This document shows, piece after piece, positions 38,669-48,844 of a stretch of DNA of 64,000 nucleotides. How positions within the stretch are numbered: position 1 is the first letter of the stretch; every line of letters starts with the position of its first letter. The stretch comes from Enterocytospora artemiae (lineage: Eukaryota; Microsporidia): positions 496,001 to 560,000 of the forward strand of contig JASNGC010000002.1 of NCBI GenBank assembly GCA_038659295.1, read 5' to 3'. The notes under the pieces were generated by a model that saw only the letters and a list, made by a program, of their open reading frames with translations, ran no database searches and had not been told where the DNA came from. Position numbers and translations under genes: made by a program.

Positions 38669-38742
38669 TTCTCCCACTGGGGCTCGAACCCAGGACTTCT
38701 GCGTTATTAGCACAGCACTCTATCCAACTGAGTTATGGGAGA
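38669..38742 (-). tRNA. tRNA-Ile (anticodon AAU)
   Basis: A full cloverleaf reads on the minus strand. The acceptor stem TCTCCCA/TGGGAGA has seven pairs. The D stem is ACTC/GAGT and the anticodon stem CTGTG/CGCAG, with loop CTAATAA giving anticodon AAT. The variable loop is AAGTC, and the T stem CTGGG/CCCAG encloses the loop TTCGAGC. The discriminator base is A. There is no intron, and CCA is not encoded. AAU is read as IAU after deamination. It lies between the DHHC gene and the helicase gene. Confidence 0.97.
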
Positions 38743-38814
38743 TGTGGGGTCTCATAATTTAGTATTTACCATCAAAAGTCTATGGAAAACAATCTTTTTC
38801 TTGCAGACCATTGA

Positions 38815-40590
38815 ATGTATTCCTACAAACTTCCCATCGAAAAGTTTCAAACGGCGTTATCCAAAACAATTCATAAATATCAAAACATAGTTATAAAGGG
38901 TCCGACTGGATGTGGGAAATCAACATTTGTGCCATTACTGCTTAAAGACAAAAACGTGGCTATTATTGAGCCAAGACGAATTGCTGTCACCTCCCTTTTT
39001 AACATACTCAAAACTCAAGTAGAGAATATTGGATATAAGATGAGATTTAACAAAGTGCTGCCAAAAAAGCCTGAAGAAAGCAAAATAATGATCTTTACGG
39101 ACGGAAGTTTTGTGGCCGATTTGGATTTGGACTACGATTATATTGTCATTGATGAGGTTCATGAAAGATCAATCAGAACTGATATTCTTCTCGCAATTTT
39201 AAAGCAACGGTTTCGCAATAAACTTATTTTAATGAGTGCTACCTTGGACACGGATAAAATCCAAAGCTATTTCAATGCGGAGTTATTTGAAATTCCAGGA
39301 GTAAGCCATCCAGTGGAAATTCATTATTTAGACAGTCCAACAACAGACTATATTGTTGAGGCATACCTGACAGTGAAGAGAATAATCAGGGCAGATCTGG
39401 ATAGTAAGTGTGAAGCTGATCAAAGGAGGGATATTCTGGTTTTTCTTCCGGGATCTGAAGACATCCACGATCTTTATAAATTGATCCAAAAGATTCCTTC
39501 CATAGTTCCCTGTAAAATATATTCTGCAATGTCTGATTTGGAACAGAACAAGATTTATGAGGTAAACTCGAATAGAAAGGTTATCCTGTCTACAAATATC
39601 TGTGAAACATCCTTGACTATCCCCACTGTCAAATATGTTATAGATTCGGGATTGTTTAAAAATAAAGTATACAATGGGATAAGCTACCTAGGTATTCAGT
39701 GTATTAACGAGGATAGTGCTATCCAAAGAATGGGTCGATGCAATAGATTGGGGCCAGGTGTTTGCTACAGGTTATATACTGAAGATACCAAGCTGCCAAT
39801 ATACACTCCCGAAATACTTCGTAGTGATTTGACAACCGTATTGCTCCATCTGATTGCTGTTAGAATCAACGTCTTGAATATGAAGTTTGTTGATTCTCCA
39901 CCATTGGAAAACGTATTGTCTGCAATTGAATTCCTACTTACTAAGAGTTGCATAGAAATCTACGGAGAAAACAAGAACATCTGCCGGCTGTATGATTTAG
40001 AGGCCGAAGAAGACTTAGGACTCGAAAACACGCCAAATATCCAATTTCGAATAACCCCATTTGGAAAACGGTTAGTGGCTCATCCATTCGATGTTCATTT
40101 AGCTAATTTCTATGAAAAAACCCTTGAACTGAGCATTGGCTACTATGGAAGTTGTATTCTATCACTGATCAGTTTAGAAAACTATCATTTCCTGTCAGGA
40201 TCTGACGCTTACGATATTGTTGCACTTGTTGAGCTTATCGAAAAATATAAAACAGTAGATGATAAATACAAATTCTGTACATCCCAGAACATTTCATTCA
40301 AGGGTATGGAAAGAGCTTATAGGGTTTTCAAAACCTTGAATAAAACAAAATCAACAGAAGATTTAGAACTTGTAGAGAGGGTTTTCAGTAACTCATTCAA
40401 CCATAATCTATGCATTAGGCAGATTGATGGTTCATACAAAATGGTAAGAAATGATCAAATCATATTCATTCATCCATCGAGTGGATTTTTCAAGAAGAAT
40501 TTAAGAAAAATTGTAGTGGTCGATATCTTTTGCACAACAAAGATATATGCTAGGATTGTAGGGAGATATTTCGGAAACGAAAGTGGCTGA
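38815..40590 (+). CDS. DEAH-family RNA helicase (DEVH variant)
   Basis: SF2 helicase of 591 residues. Motif I is IKGPTGCGKSTFVP, motif II IDEVHERS (DEVH instead of DEAH) and motif III LMSATLDT. Motif V is STNICETSLTIPTVKYVIDSG, and motif VI AIQRMGRCNRLGPGVCYRLY, where the usual QRxGRxGR has become QRMGRCNR. A winged-helix/ratchet region follows, and a C-terminal OB-like strand set (KIVVVDIFCTTKIYARIVGR). No N-terminal extension exists, so it is the bare core. Spliceosomal and ribosome-biogenesis members (DHR1/DHX37, DHX33) are possible; I cannot choose. The ATG lacks CCC and no strong start signal is seen. It begins 72 bases from the tRNA. Confidence 0.85.
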   Translation: MYSYKLPIEKFQTALSKTIHKYQNIVIKGPTGCGKSTFVPLLLKDKNVAIIEPRRIAVTSLFNILKTQVENIGYKMRFNKVLPKKPEESKIMIFTDGSFVADLDLDYDYIVIDEVHERSIRTDILLAILKQRFRNKLILMSATLDTDKIQSYFNAELFEIPGVSHPVEIHYLDSPTTDYIVEAYLTVKRIIRADLDSKCEADQRRDILVFLPGSEDIHDLYKLIQKIPSIVPCKIYSAMSDLEQNKIYEVNSNRKVILSTNICETSLTIPTVKYVIDSGLFKNKVYNGISYLGIQCINEDSAIQRMGRCNRLGPGVCYRLYTEDTKLPIYTPEILRSDLTTVLLHLIAVRINVLNMKFVDSPPLENVLSAIEFLLTKSCIEIYGENKNICRLYDLEAEEDLGLENTPNIQFRITPFGKRLVAHPFDVHLANFYEKTLELSIGYYGSCILSLISLENYHFLSGSDAYDIVALVELIEKYKTVDDKYKFCTSQNISFKGMERAYRVFKTLNKTKSTEDLELVERVFSNSFNHNLCIRQIDGSYKMVRNDQIIFIHPSSGFFKKNLRKIVVVDIFCTTKIYARIVGRYFGNESG

Positions 40591-40703
40591 TTATTTAAGT
40601 GTGATGGACCAGCTTCACTATAATTATCGTAATGATTAAACTTTATGATTAAAACACAGTATTATCTTAATATATATGTATCAATAATATTAAACTTGTT
40701 TTA

Positions 40704-40709
40704 TTTATT
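40704..40709 (-). terminator. Poly(A) signal overlapping thymidylate synthase stop
   Basis: Minus-strand AATAAA overlaps the TAA stop; a second AATAAA follows at once. Confidence 0.5.
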
Positions 40710-41583
40710 AAATAGCCATCTCCATCTTTATGACGGGATGCGGCTTATAATCAACCAATTCAAAATCTTCAAACTGAAAATCATCAATACTTTTATATAC
40801 TCTATCTTTGAGCAAAAGTTTGGGAAATTTTCTAGGTTCTCTGGATATCTGCTCCTTTAATCCTTCCACATGATTTTTATAAACATGTGTATCTCCAATA
40901 AAATGGATAAACTCACCAGGCAGCAAGTCGCATATTTTGGCAACCATAATTGTTAGAATTGAATAACTAGCTATATTGAATGGAATACCCAGTCCCATAT
41001 CACCTGATCGTTGATACAAGACACAGTTAAGTTTTCCATTGGCTACCTGAAACTGAAATAAACAATGGCATGGTGGCAATGCCATTTCCTTTAATTGAAC
41101 CGGATTCCATGATACAACCACAAGTCTTCTGCTTGCAGGGTTGGATTTAATTTGATCAATTACATTTTGAAGTTGATCAATTCCTTGATTGGAATAATCA
41201 TCATTGCAAGACTTGTACACAGCACCATAATGTCTCCACTGGAATCCATATATCGGCCCCAGATCATTTTCTTCTCTATCAATAGCATTTTTTGCAAAAA
41301 ATTCCTTAGATGAGTTTCCAGTCCAGATATTAATCTTTTTGTCTGTAAGTATTTTGTTATTAGTCTGAGCTCTTATAAAGAAGAGTAGTTCTTCTAGAAT
41401 TATTCTGAATTGGACTGTTTTCGTAGTTAGGAGAGGTAGAACTTGATTCTCAAGAGAAAACCTCATAGACCTTCCAAACAACGCAAGAGTTCCTGTACCT
41501 GTCCGGTCTTCCTGGGATGTACCGTTTTCAATGCAGTCTTTAATAATATCCAAATATTGCTGTTCCTCGTAGACATTTTCCAT
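40708..41583 (-). CDS. TYMS: Thymidylate synthase
   Basis: Makes dTMP from dUMP using methylene-tetrahydrofolate. The catalytic cysteine lies in LPPCHCLFQF, Cys172. Arginines that bind phosphate are in DRTGTGTLALFG and SRRLVVVSWNP, and QRSGDMGLGIPFNIASYS and HIYxxH-like GDTHVYKNHVEGL complete the site. At 291 residues it is a stand-alone enzyme, not fused to DHFR. CCCC lies just before ATTATG. A normal fungal-type enzyme. With the CMP kinase and NUDT1 it represents nucleotide metabolism in the window. It marks the left border of the unusual 41.6-47.9 kb region. Confidence 0.97.
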   Translation of the reverse strand: MENVYEEQQYLDIIKDCIENGTSQEDRTGTGTLALFGRSMRFSLENQVLPLLTTKTVQFRIILEELLFFIRAQTNNKILTDKKINIWTGNSSKEFFAKNAIDREENDLGPIYGFQWRHYGAVYKSCNDDYSNQGIDQLQNVIDQIKSNPASRRLVVVSWNPVQLKEMALPPCHCLFQFQVANGKLNCVLYQRSGDMGLGIPFNIASYSILTIMVAKICDLLPGEFIHFIGDTHVYKNHVEGLKEQISREPRKFPKLLLKDRVYKSIDDFQFEDFELVDYKPHPVIKMEMAI

Positions 41584-42003
41584 AATGGGGATAGAAAATG
41601 AATGTGGTTTTATGGTTCTTCACGTATTTAGGACAGACAATTGTACGGACGGAAAATAACTTTCCATTAATGGACAATTGATCTAGTATTCACTTGCTTT
41701 AAATTCAAAATTAGGGGATGACAACAAAACATGAAGTAAGCTATGGAACTTATACCGGAAGTATGAGAGTATAGTGGGATATGTAATCCATTTTTACCTT
41801 ATCGATTTATGAATATAATACTTAACCATATGTTGATAATATAAAAATTAATTTGCCATATCTAACATTTTTAGTTGAATAGAAACACCATCAATAAAAT
41901 CCAATAATGCTCAATATTCTATGTATATCCTTGGAAAAAATTTTCAATGTTTCGATTTTACCATGATAATTTAATATCAAATTTTTTAAACGACCCTATA
42001 AAT
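41584..42003. other. Upstream region of cysteine-array gene
   Basis: A 420-base AT-rich divergent spacer, with the CCC signal of the next gene at 41994-41996. An in-frame upstream ATG at 41947 exists but lies before CCC and gives a non-signal-like leader. Confidence 0.5.
41994..41996 (+). promoter_or_regulatory. CCC start signal of cysteine-array protein
   Basis: CCC at seven bases before the ATG at 42004. The short paralogue at 44598 has CCC at the same distance (44589-44591), confirming this start over the ATG at 41947. Confidence 0.75.
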
Positions 42004-43416
42004 ATGCTAACGACATACTTAATTACTATATGTAATTTTTGTCTTACGAGCGGTAGTGGTCCATCTATGAACATATCTTCTACTAGTAGTAATGCATCAA
42101 TACCTATCGATAAATCTATAGAAAAAGCTCCTCTGGAGAGTGACACTACTAATATTACCTTAACCAAAAGTGAAGGGTATTCGTCTGGCGTAGTGCCAGC
42201 TTGTCCAGATGGACATGTAGCCCAAATCAGACTAAAGAGTGACAATGTATTATTCAACAATTCATCTCCAGAATCAGTTGATTGTGAGAATACCTTCAGT
42301 AAAAGTGGGAAAATTCTGCCTGAATGTGAGCTAATTTGTGAAAATTATAGCCATCAGAATATAAATCCTAGTACTACAACACCTTTAGATGATGAAATAT
42401 TCTACTGTAGACCTACAATTAGTAATCCCCCATGGTCTTGTACTGAAGATCCTACCTGGTGGTCCTGTACTAGTCCTCGTACTACACAGATCTGTTATGG
42501 TGATGATGATAATAGCGCACGCTCCTGTTACAACCCACCGCAGAAATATTTTTACTGTAGTACTAATAAACTATCTTCTGGTGATGTCTGTGACACTTTC
42601 TCTTGTGGCAATATTACTGACTCATTTCCAGATGTCATTGATAAACAATTTCACTGTAATAATGAAATATCTGTTGATAATAAGCTACATTGTACAGAAA
42701 CATCTTCTGGCGCTGCTATGCTGCATTGCGAACCTGAGATATGGAAAGATAGTAAGGTATTGTCTTGTAAGTATACCCTAGGTCCAATATCTTATGTTTG
42801 TGATGAAAAAGTGTCATCACACAACGATAGCGTTAAAACATTCCATTGTAGTCCTAAAACACCTGAAAACTCTGGAATGTCCCATTCTTATATTTGTAGC
42901 CCAGAATCACATTCCAGCAATGATACTAAAGGATTTCTCTGTAAGTCGCCTGAAAATGCATCTTCTCCCTTTATATCATTTCAGTGTAATCCTGAAACAT
43001 CCTCCGGTACCGAAATACTTCTCTGTAGTGAAGAAATACTTCCTCCCTCCTTACCATCCTTATGTGGCGAGAAACCTCATTCATTTTTTGAAAGGCTTAT
43101 TGAAGCCATTACCCTTGTAGGTACTCCTTCTCTTAGAATTATGATTATAGTCAATGTATTCGTTTTTATTGTTGTAGTAGCTGTAAAGTTATTATATAGA
43201 GGAAATGAGTACTCAAGAAGGATGTTGTTTATTGATATCATTTGTGTAATCATATTTTTTCCATCAATTTGGCTACAGACTTGCATTATGTATGCATTAT
43301 TACCTGAAATTCCTGCTCTAGTAGTATCACTTATAATCACAGGTTTTATTTTAGTTATATTTACGTCCTGGAACAAAATATTCTCAGCGTATAAAAGGGT
43401 ATTAACATCAGGTTAA
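42004..43416 (+). CDS. Cysteine-array surface/membrane protein, novel family
   Basis: A 470-residue protein with no family that I recognise. It has a signal-like hydrophobic leader (MLTTYLITICNFCLTSG), a Ser/Thr/Asn-rich stretch to about residue 75, then about 23 cysteines spread over residues 85-360. Many sit in a loose unit: aromatic or aliphatic residue, one residue, Cys, often Pro-Glu or Thr-Glu, then 7-13 polar residues (FHCSPKTPE, YICSPESH, FQCNPETSSG, LHCEPE). Three membrane spans close the protein (about 385-410, 415-440 and 445-465). I infer a secreted or plasma-membrane protein with disulfide-linked repeats. ERO1 in the window shows that oxidative folding is available. A short paralogue lies 1.2 kb downstream. 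Confidence 0.7.
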   Translation: MLTTYLITICNFCLTSGSGPSMNISSTSSNASIPIDKSIEKAPLESDTTNITLTKSEGYSSGVVPACPDGHVAQIRLKSDNVLFNNSSPESVDCENTFSKSGKILPECELICENYSHQNINPSTTTPLDDEIFYCRPTISNPPWSCTEDPTWWSCTSPRTTQICYGDDDNSARSCYNPPQKYFYCSTNKLSSGDVCDTFSCGNITDSFPDVIDKQFHCNNEISVDNKLHCTETSSGAAMLHCEPEIWKDSKVLSCKYTLGPISYVCDEKVSSHNDSVKTFHCSPKTPENSGMSHSYICSPESHSSNDTKGFLCKSPENASSPFISFQCNPETSSGTEILLCSEEILPPSLPSLCGEKPHSFFERLIEAITLVGTPSLRIMIIVNVFVFIVVVAVKLLYRGNEYSRRMLFIDIICVIIFFPSIWLQTCIMYALLPEIPALVVSLIITGFILVIFTSWNKIFSAYKRVLTSG

Positions 43417-44597
43417 CTAGAGAAGAAATGAGATGAGAAATTTCAATAGATTCAGGCACGGATTTGTATATCCATTATATGTGTGATTTCTATAAGCGAC
43501 CAATGAATGTTAGAATCGAAACTATTTCAATAGTGAGGTGAATTTTCTGTACGGCTACAAATGAAGGGTGTGCGATGATCATCATGAACTAGTCCAGACT
43601 CTGTATAAGTATTGGTGGGTGATTTGATCAGGTAGAGACTATGATTTAATATTAGAATCAGAGCTATATTATGATATTGTGAGTTTAGAGTGTATGAGTT
43701 TAATAAATATTACACCAATTTTTATTTAAAAGATTTTCAATAAGGCGCGAAGAGTTAATTCTTTAAGATTCAACAGCGAAAAATCATATCTTCTACCGAT
43801 ATGGCCTGATAGTTGTCACAACCTATGGTTTATATTTCATTCATTATGGTGCATGCTAGTATAGTCATGTTAACATTGCTCTTAAATGCAAAGTATGCAT
43901 GAATCTGTTGTGTTACGAGAGGAATCATACAATTTATTTTTCCAATCTCTCTATTCCATTTCTATCCAAGAGTTCTTCCCATGGTTTAACAACTACTTAA
44001 AACATTATATATCTAGCTAATACCATCCAAAATTCTACACAAATCATAAGAAAGACGGAAGATATTTCAATCATTACATTTCTTAATCTACAAATAATTT
44101 AATGAAATGTAAACGTCTTCTCATTGAATATATTCTACATGCTTTATTATCTTTTAAATGCTATAAATAATTTTACTAATGTGCTAATTTTAACTCATAC
44201 CTGTTTGATATTTTAAAATGATTATAATTCTGAAATTAATAGAAATTTATACATATATGATACAAAGAGACTATTAAATACTTGACCTGTCTAGTTAAAT
44301 AACTATATGAGTTGTTTTGTCGAAACATTCTTATACAGTATAAACAGTCTGTCTTTATCATTATAGTATTAATTTGTCATATGGGATATTTATGATTAAT
44401 CCAAAATTTACAGATGATTTTTCAATTCGTTGATTTCGTACTTAAAGTATTGGTATTCAGAAACCTGAACAATTAAGAGAAACAACATTCAATATTCCAG
44501 TATTTTATACTTTGATGAAAACTTTCTACAATCTGCAAAATCAATATCCGAATGTGTGATTTCGATTATTTAAAATGAAAACAACCAACCCACAAAT
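43417..44597. other. Long gene-poor region
   Basis: An AT-rich 1.18-kb stretch between the two paralogues with no reading frame of 60 codons on either strand and no RNA gene recognised. The last part, before 44598, carries CCC at 44589-44591. It may contain decayed coding DNA, but I cannot align any to the flanking genes by eye. Confidence 0.5.
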
Positions 44598-44864
44598 ATG
44601 TTGGCAACATATATGATTGCGGTGTGTAATTTTTATCTTGTGGAAAATAGTGATTTAACTATGTATGTACCTAATCGTGCAACAATACCTGTTGATGATG
44701 ATACATATAAAACCTATGACTATATCGATAATGATAACAAAATCCCATCCGATTATATGCTCGTTTGTCCAGATTCGTATAAATCAACTACATCCTCCTT
44801 TATCTCCATACTTCTCATTCTTGTCATTACTTCTACTATTCTATTCCTCCGTCCATATTATTGA
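44598..44864 (+). CDS. Short paralogue of the cysteine-array protein
   Basis: An 88-residue protein. Its leader MLATYMIAVCNFYLVEN aligns with MLTTYLITICNFCLTSG of the gene at 42004, and the DNA is also alike over this stretch (ACATA..., TGTAATTTTT.TCTT). A polar region and one CPDSY motif (CPDGH in the long protein) follow, then a single membrane span (SFISILLILVITSTILFL). The whole cysteine array and two membrane spans are absent. It may be an intact short variant or a remnant after internal deletion. It keeps a CCC start signal seven bases from the ATG, so it is probably expressed. Confidence 0.6.
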   Translation: MLATYMIAVCNFYLVENSDLTMYVPNRATIPVDDDTYKTYDYIDNDNKIPSDYMLVCPDSYKSTTSSFISILLILVITSTILFLRPYY

Positions 44865-45763
44865 TTTAATAATAAATAATTATTACAACTTCTGGCTAAA
44901 GTTTTCCAATAGGGTATAAATTAATTTTTACAATTCAACTACAAATTTTTCTTCATCGATATAACCAGCTAACTATTAAAGACTACCATGGCCTATATTC
45001 CCCTGTAGTGATTTGCTACATTTACACACTATTTGTCCCAAACTCCTATGTATTTCTTGAGTTTTATTGATAAATTATCATTACATATATCATCCAATGA
45101 TATTGTTATTCGACAACAACATATGATGAATACATATAGTATTATTCTAAGATAGAGCTGCTATAATGAATGTTAATGGTTATACAAAATGATTACCTCA
45201 AGAATATTATCATATGTTTTAAAAATTACTTTGTTTTATATAAATACTTAACAGACATTCAAATTATTTACTAAGATTTGTAAAATAATACAATAAATGG
45301 TTTAAACAAATATTTTGAGGAATACTCTTTACATCGAGTCATACAGAGAAGTGTCCTGGGTGGCATATATGAGACAGACACAAATAATCTTCCATAAACA
45401 CAACACTTTGAAATAATATTGTTTTCATTGTATATTATTTTAATAATTGGGCGATAAATTCAATTTTTATCTTTTTCTAAATAATATCTTTAGCCAATTA
45501 GGTTCTTATTTGTATGGTTATTATTTCATTTTACCTTATCAAAAAATCTAACAATATTATGCAATTGAATTAATCTTGCATATTGATGAATAGATGATTC
45601 CTTGGTTTTTGATCGACTTGGTTTAATTCAATCAATAGTGTAGAAGAAAATTGTATTTTATTATGAAATTACCTCATTTCATATGATGTCCAAAATAGTT
45701 TATTTGATAATTTTTAAATGGAAAATAAAAATATATCAATACAAAGAATTAACCCCAGTGCCC
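44865..45763. other. Long gene-poor region
   Basis: About 900 bases of very AT-rich sequence with no supported gene on either strand. The next gene's AACCCCAGTGCCC lies at its right end. No RNA gene or clear repeat recognised. Confidence 0.5.
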
Positions 45764-47707
45764 ATGAAGCATACTCAGCAGTTATTATGTGGTCTGTTGT
45801 TTCTACATCAGGTAACTTCATTTTTTTATGAAGTGCTGATGGACACTACTTGTGAGCCATTTGAGACAATTGGGCTCTTGTCAAGTGTTAGTAGTGACAA
45901 GGACAAAATAAAAGTACTGACATGCTTGTTTGAACAGAGGATTGAAAAAAAGAGTGACGAGGAATCCGTGGAGCACTAAATGAAATTACAAAGCAACTAC
46001 TAGATACAGTTGAATTAACAGATTCAGCTACACAGAAGATGTTCTTACCCAGTAGCACACCATACATAGGATACAATACATTTGATGTGTTTGTGGAGGC
46101 ATGAAAATTGCAATCTAATGCTTTGAAAGAGCATTGGGGGAAGGAGGTATCCAAACTTAACTCAATTGACCTAACAGTGCCACATAATTATAGTGATGCG
46201 ATTGATGAAATACTGGAATATGTATCTTATAGTACTTTGGAAGTATTGAAGATTCTAATTAATGAGGATAGAGATGTGTCGTTTCTGGTGGAATTACTTA
46301 AGAACGTTAAGAAGTTGAAACATTTGGAATTATCTGTAAGTGAAGATTTGAGTGGAGCAAGTTTAAATTGTATTGCAGAGTCGTTGGAGTGCGTCAAGAC
46401 CTTAAGGCATCTTAAATTGTTGAGGTTTCTTTCATTGTATAATTACAATGTCAGGATGGATCTATTTACTCAAGTATTGGAGAGTTGTCAGAGCCTTGAG
46501 TCTCTTGACATCAATGGCAATAGTATTGGATGGTGTGATTCATCCTGCTGGCCACGACTGTTCAGAGCTATAGGAAAAATGAAATCATTGAAAAAACTAA
46601 ATATTGGTTATAATGAACTTGGATTGAAGGGAACTGGGATGTTTGTGGAATCAATAACAGGGCTGAATATCGAAAGTTTAGATTATTCTTCAAATGAATT
46701 GAATAGAAATGAAACCGCATCAGTTTTTTCAAAATTATTGCCAAAGATGCCGAAGTTAAAGATGCTCTACTTGGATAGCAATGGGTTGGCTCCAAGACAT
46801 ATTTTATCTATCATGGATAGTAACAAGTTGTTACTAGGTCATACTGAAGAATCTGAACATGAAAAAGGTCATTGGTTCATCATACTGCCCTGGGACAAGA
46901 TAGAATAATCTAAGCTTGTGTGGCTATAATTCATGTTGCAGATCTATAGAAGAAGCTGAGAAAATTTTGGAATGGTTTCCCAATTTAAAAGGTTTAGGCT
47001 TGGCGGAAAGTTATATGAACAAGATAAGTATTACAAAGTTCTTTAATATAATGCATAAGCATGAAAAAATAACTGATGTAAAGATTGAAGGATATCACTC
47101 TGATACCCAGTTGTGTGATGAAGAACCTATTGATGACAATTTTAGAATAGAATCACTTGATATTTCAATTAGTGATCTGAATTGCAAACATACCAAGGAA
47201 ATCGAGGAGGTGTTGAGGCATATGTCAGAATTGAAGACTATAACTCTTAATTGGTGTAATCCAGGATCAACAGGCTTTTCACACATTTTAGATGGGATAA
47301 CAAGTTCAAAGAAAGTGACATCCATAAATCTAGGAGGAAATAATTTACATCTAAATGATCTGGATATGATAACAAAAATCATTAAAAATAATGAGTCCAT
47401 TAAGGCATTGAATCTGTCGGAGAACCAATTAGGTAAGGAGTTGGACGAAAGGATTGTTGTGAGATCAGAGGTGATTCAACATTTTGCAACTGCACTTGAA
47501 TCTTTGGAGGATTTAACAGATTTAGATATGGATAATATGAGATTTAACATTTCTAATTGGAATATGATACTTAAATCGGTTGCAAAACTTCCTAGTTTGA
47601 AGAAATTTGAGATTTGTTGTAGCGACTTTGAATCAATGAATGAGGATACTAGGGAATTATTAGATCTTCTCAAAGACAGAGGAGTGTGTGTCTCTATTGC
47701 AACATAG
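45764..47707 (+). pseudogene. Secreted leucine-rich-repeat protein gene, disrupted
   Basis: The gene begins at ATG 45764, with CCC directly abutting it, and a clear signal peptide (MKHTQQLLCGLLFLHQVTSF). Leucine-rich repeats follow in three frames. The first segment changes frame near 45955-45980. The second carries an in-frame TGA at 46102-46104 and runs to 46908. A second frame change near 46888-46905 leads into the last segment, ending at 47707. Repeats are evident (LKHLELSVS, LESLDINGN, LKKLNIGYN, IESLDYSSN, LKMLYLDSN, VTSINLGGN, IKALNLSEN), about 24-28 residues apart, ribonuclease-inhibitor-like. Secreted LRR families are known in microsporidia and may face the host. Three lesions favour a real pseudogene over sequencing error, but errors are not excluded. 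Confidence 0.75.
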
Positions 47708-47956
47708 TCGTGCTGAATAAATTATTTGACATCAAGTGAGGTATTATAGTTTGTGAAATGTACTTCAAAAACCGGTTTGTGTTACGTGAATACCCTTTAT
47801 TTCAGATACACACTTTAAAATATGCAACTCAAGAAACGAGAAGTTAGGTTTTGTCCGTGGATGCTATGACCGAGTTAGGTTGTAAGAACTACTTTTATTC
47901 ACTTTTGATTTGTATAAAACCAGCAAACAGTATAAACCCAACCAATAGATATGCAT

Positions 47957-48397
47957 TCAATATGATCCCACAACATTAACCCTAATATCACCCATTACTT
48001 CATCTACTATAATTCTCTTTCTCTTGAAGATGAAAGGGAACCAGTGCTTGGTGTTAGGAAACATTTCAGAGTATGGTAATTCATCAAAACTAAACCATGT
48101 AGGATTCAACATCTCCTCAGTTTCCTGTGGGACACCTTCCCACCTCTCCCCAACAAATAAGTGTATGCACAGATCTTCATTATCTATTTTGACCATAAGC
48201 ATCCCAACATCAACAAGTTCCTCACACAATATGCCAGATTCCTCAAGAAGCTCTCTCTTTGCACATTCAAGAATAGTCTCACCAGGCTCCTTCTTTCCTC
48301 CGTATGCATTCCAGAGTCCAACTCCTATCTTCCTACCTTTCCTTGCAAAGAGAAACTCATCCCCACGTCTCAATATAACCAGTGTGTCATTTCTCAT
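47957..48397 (-). CDS. NUDT1: NUDT1/MTH1-type Nudix hydrolase
   Basis: Sanitises oxidised purine nucleotides such as 8-oxo-dGTP. The Nudix box runs from residue 34 to 56 (GKKEPGETILECAKRELLEE, then SGI) with all consensus Gly, Glu and Arg present. Flanking motifs are those of MTH1: VGLWNAYGGK, HLFVGERWEGVPQETEEM, NPTWFSFDELPYSEMFPNTK and HWFPFIFKRKR. The start is the ATG at 48395-48397, with CCC abutting; seven extra upstream residues are rejected. At 146 residues it is about ten shorter than human MTH1. Its convergent left neighbour is the LRR pseudogene, so it marks the right border of the variable region. Confidence 0.92.
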   Translation of the reverse strand: MRNDTLVILRRGDEFLFARKGRKIGVGLWNAYGGKKEPGETILECAKRELLEESGILCEELVDVGMLMVKIDNEDLCIHLFVGERWEGVPQETEEMLNPTWFSFDELPYSEMFPNTKHWFPFIFKRKRIIVDEVMGDIRVNVVGSY

Positions 48398-48844
48398 GGG
48401 TTCAAATAATTTTTTCAATATATCGTGCTCTAGATTATTTAATTTTCAACATGTTGTGCTATGCGTCACTTTATCCCAAGACACTTCTCTCCCCTTTATT
48501 AGATACACCATAGTAATTGAACATTATAAAATTAATTAAAATTATATGTAAAAAACAATATTCCTATTTGGAACATCAGTTAGTTTATGATGTCCATCGT
48601 CTTCATAAAAGTCATTCATGGATATTTAAAACCTGAAAATATTCTCGTCACAAGGGACAAGTATTTGAGCTTTAAACTACAGATATTATTTAGCTAACTA
48701 AATCATTGAATACTAATGTAAAATATATATAATTTACATTGTGATTAAACCGGTTGAAATGTAATTTTTTATTAACTTTGAATAGTCTATAATTTATACA
48801 ATTTAAAAAGTTGTTTTAGTAGAATTTTCCTAGAATCAATCCCT
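48398..48844. other. Divergent spacer
   Basis: About 450 bases of AT-rich DNA between NUDT1 and the HIT-fold gene, carrying GGG (minus-strand CCC) at 48398-48400 and CCC at 48841-48843. No further gene or RNA seen. Confidence 0.5.

Noticed and set aside
38790..38820. TTGCAG near the helicase start resembling a 3' splice site
   Set aside because: No matching 5' splice site or upstream exon is visible; the frame opens normally at the ATG at 38815.
41947..42003. Upstream ATG extending the cysteine-array protein by 19 residues
   Set aside because: The CCC signal and the paralogue's start both place the N terminus at 42004; the extension is not signal-like.
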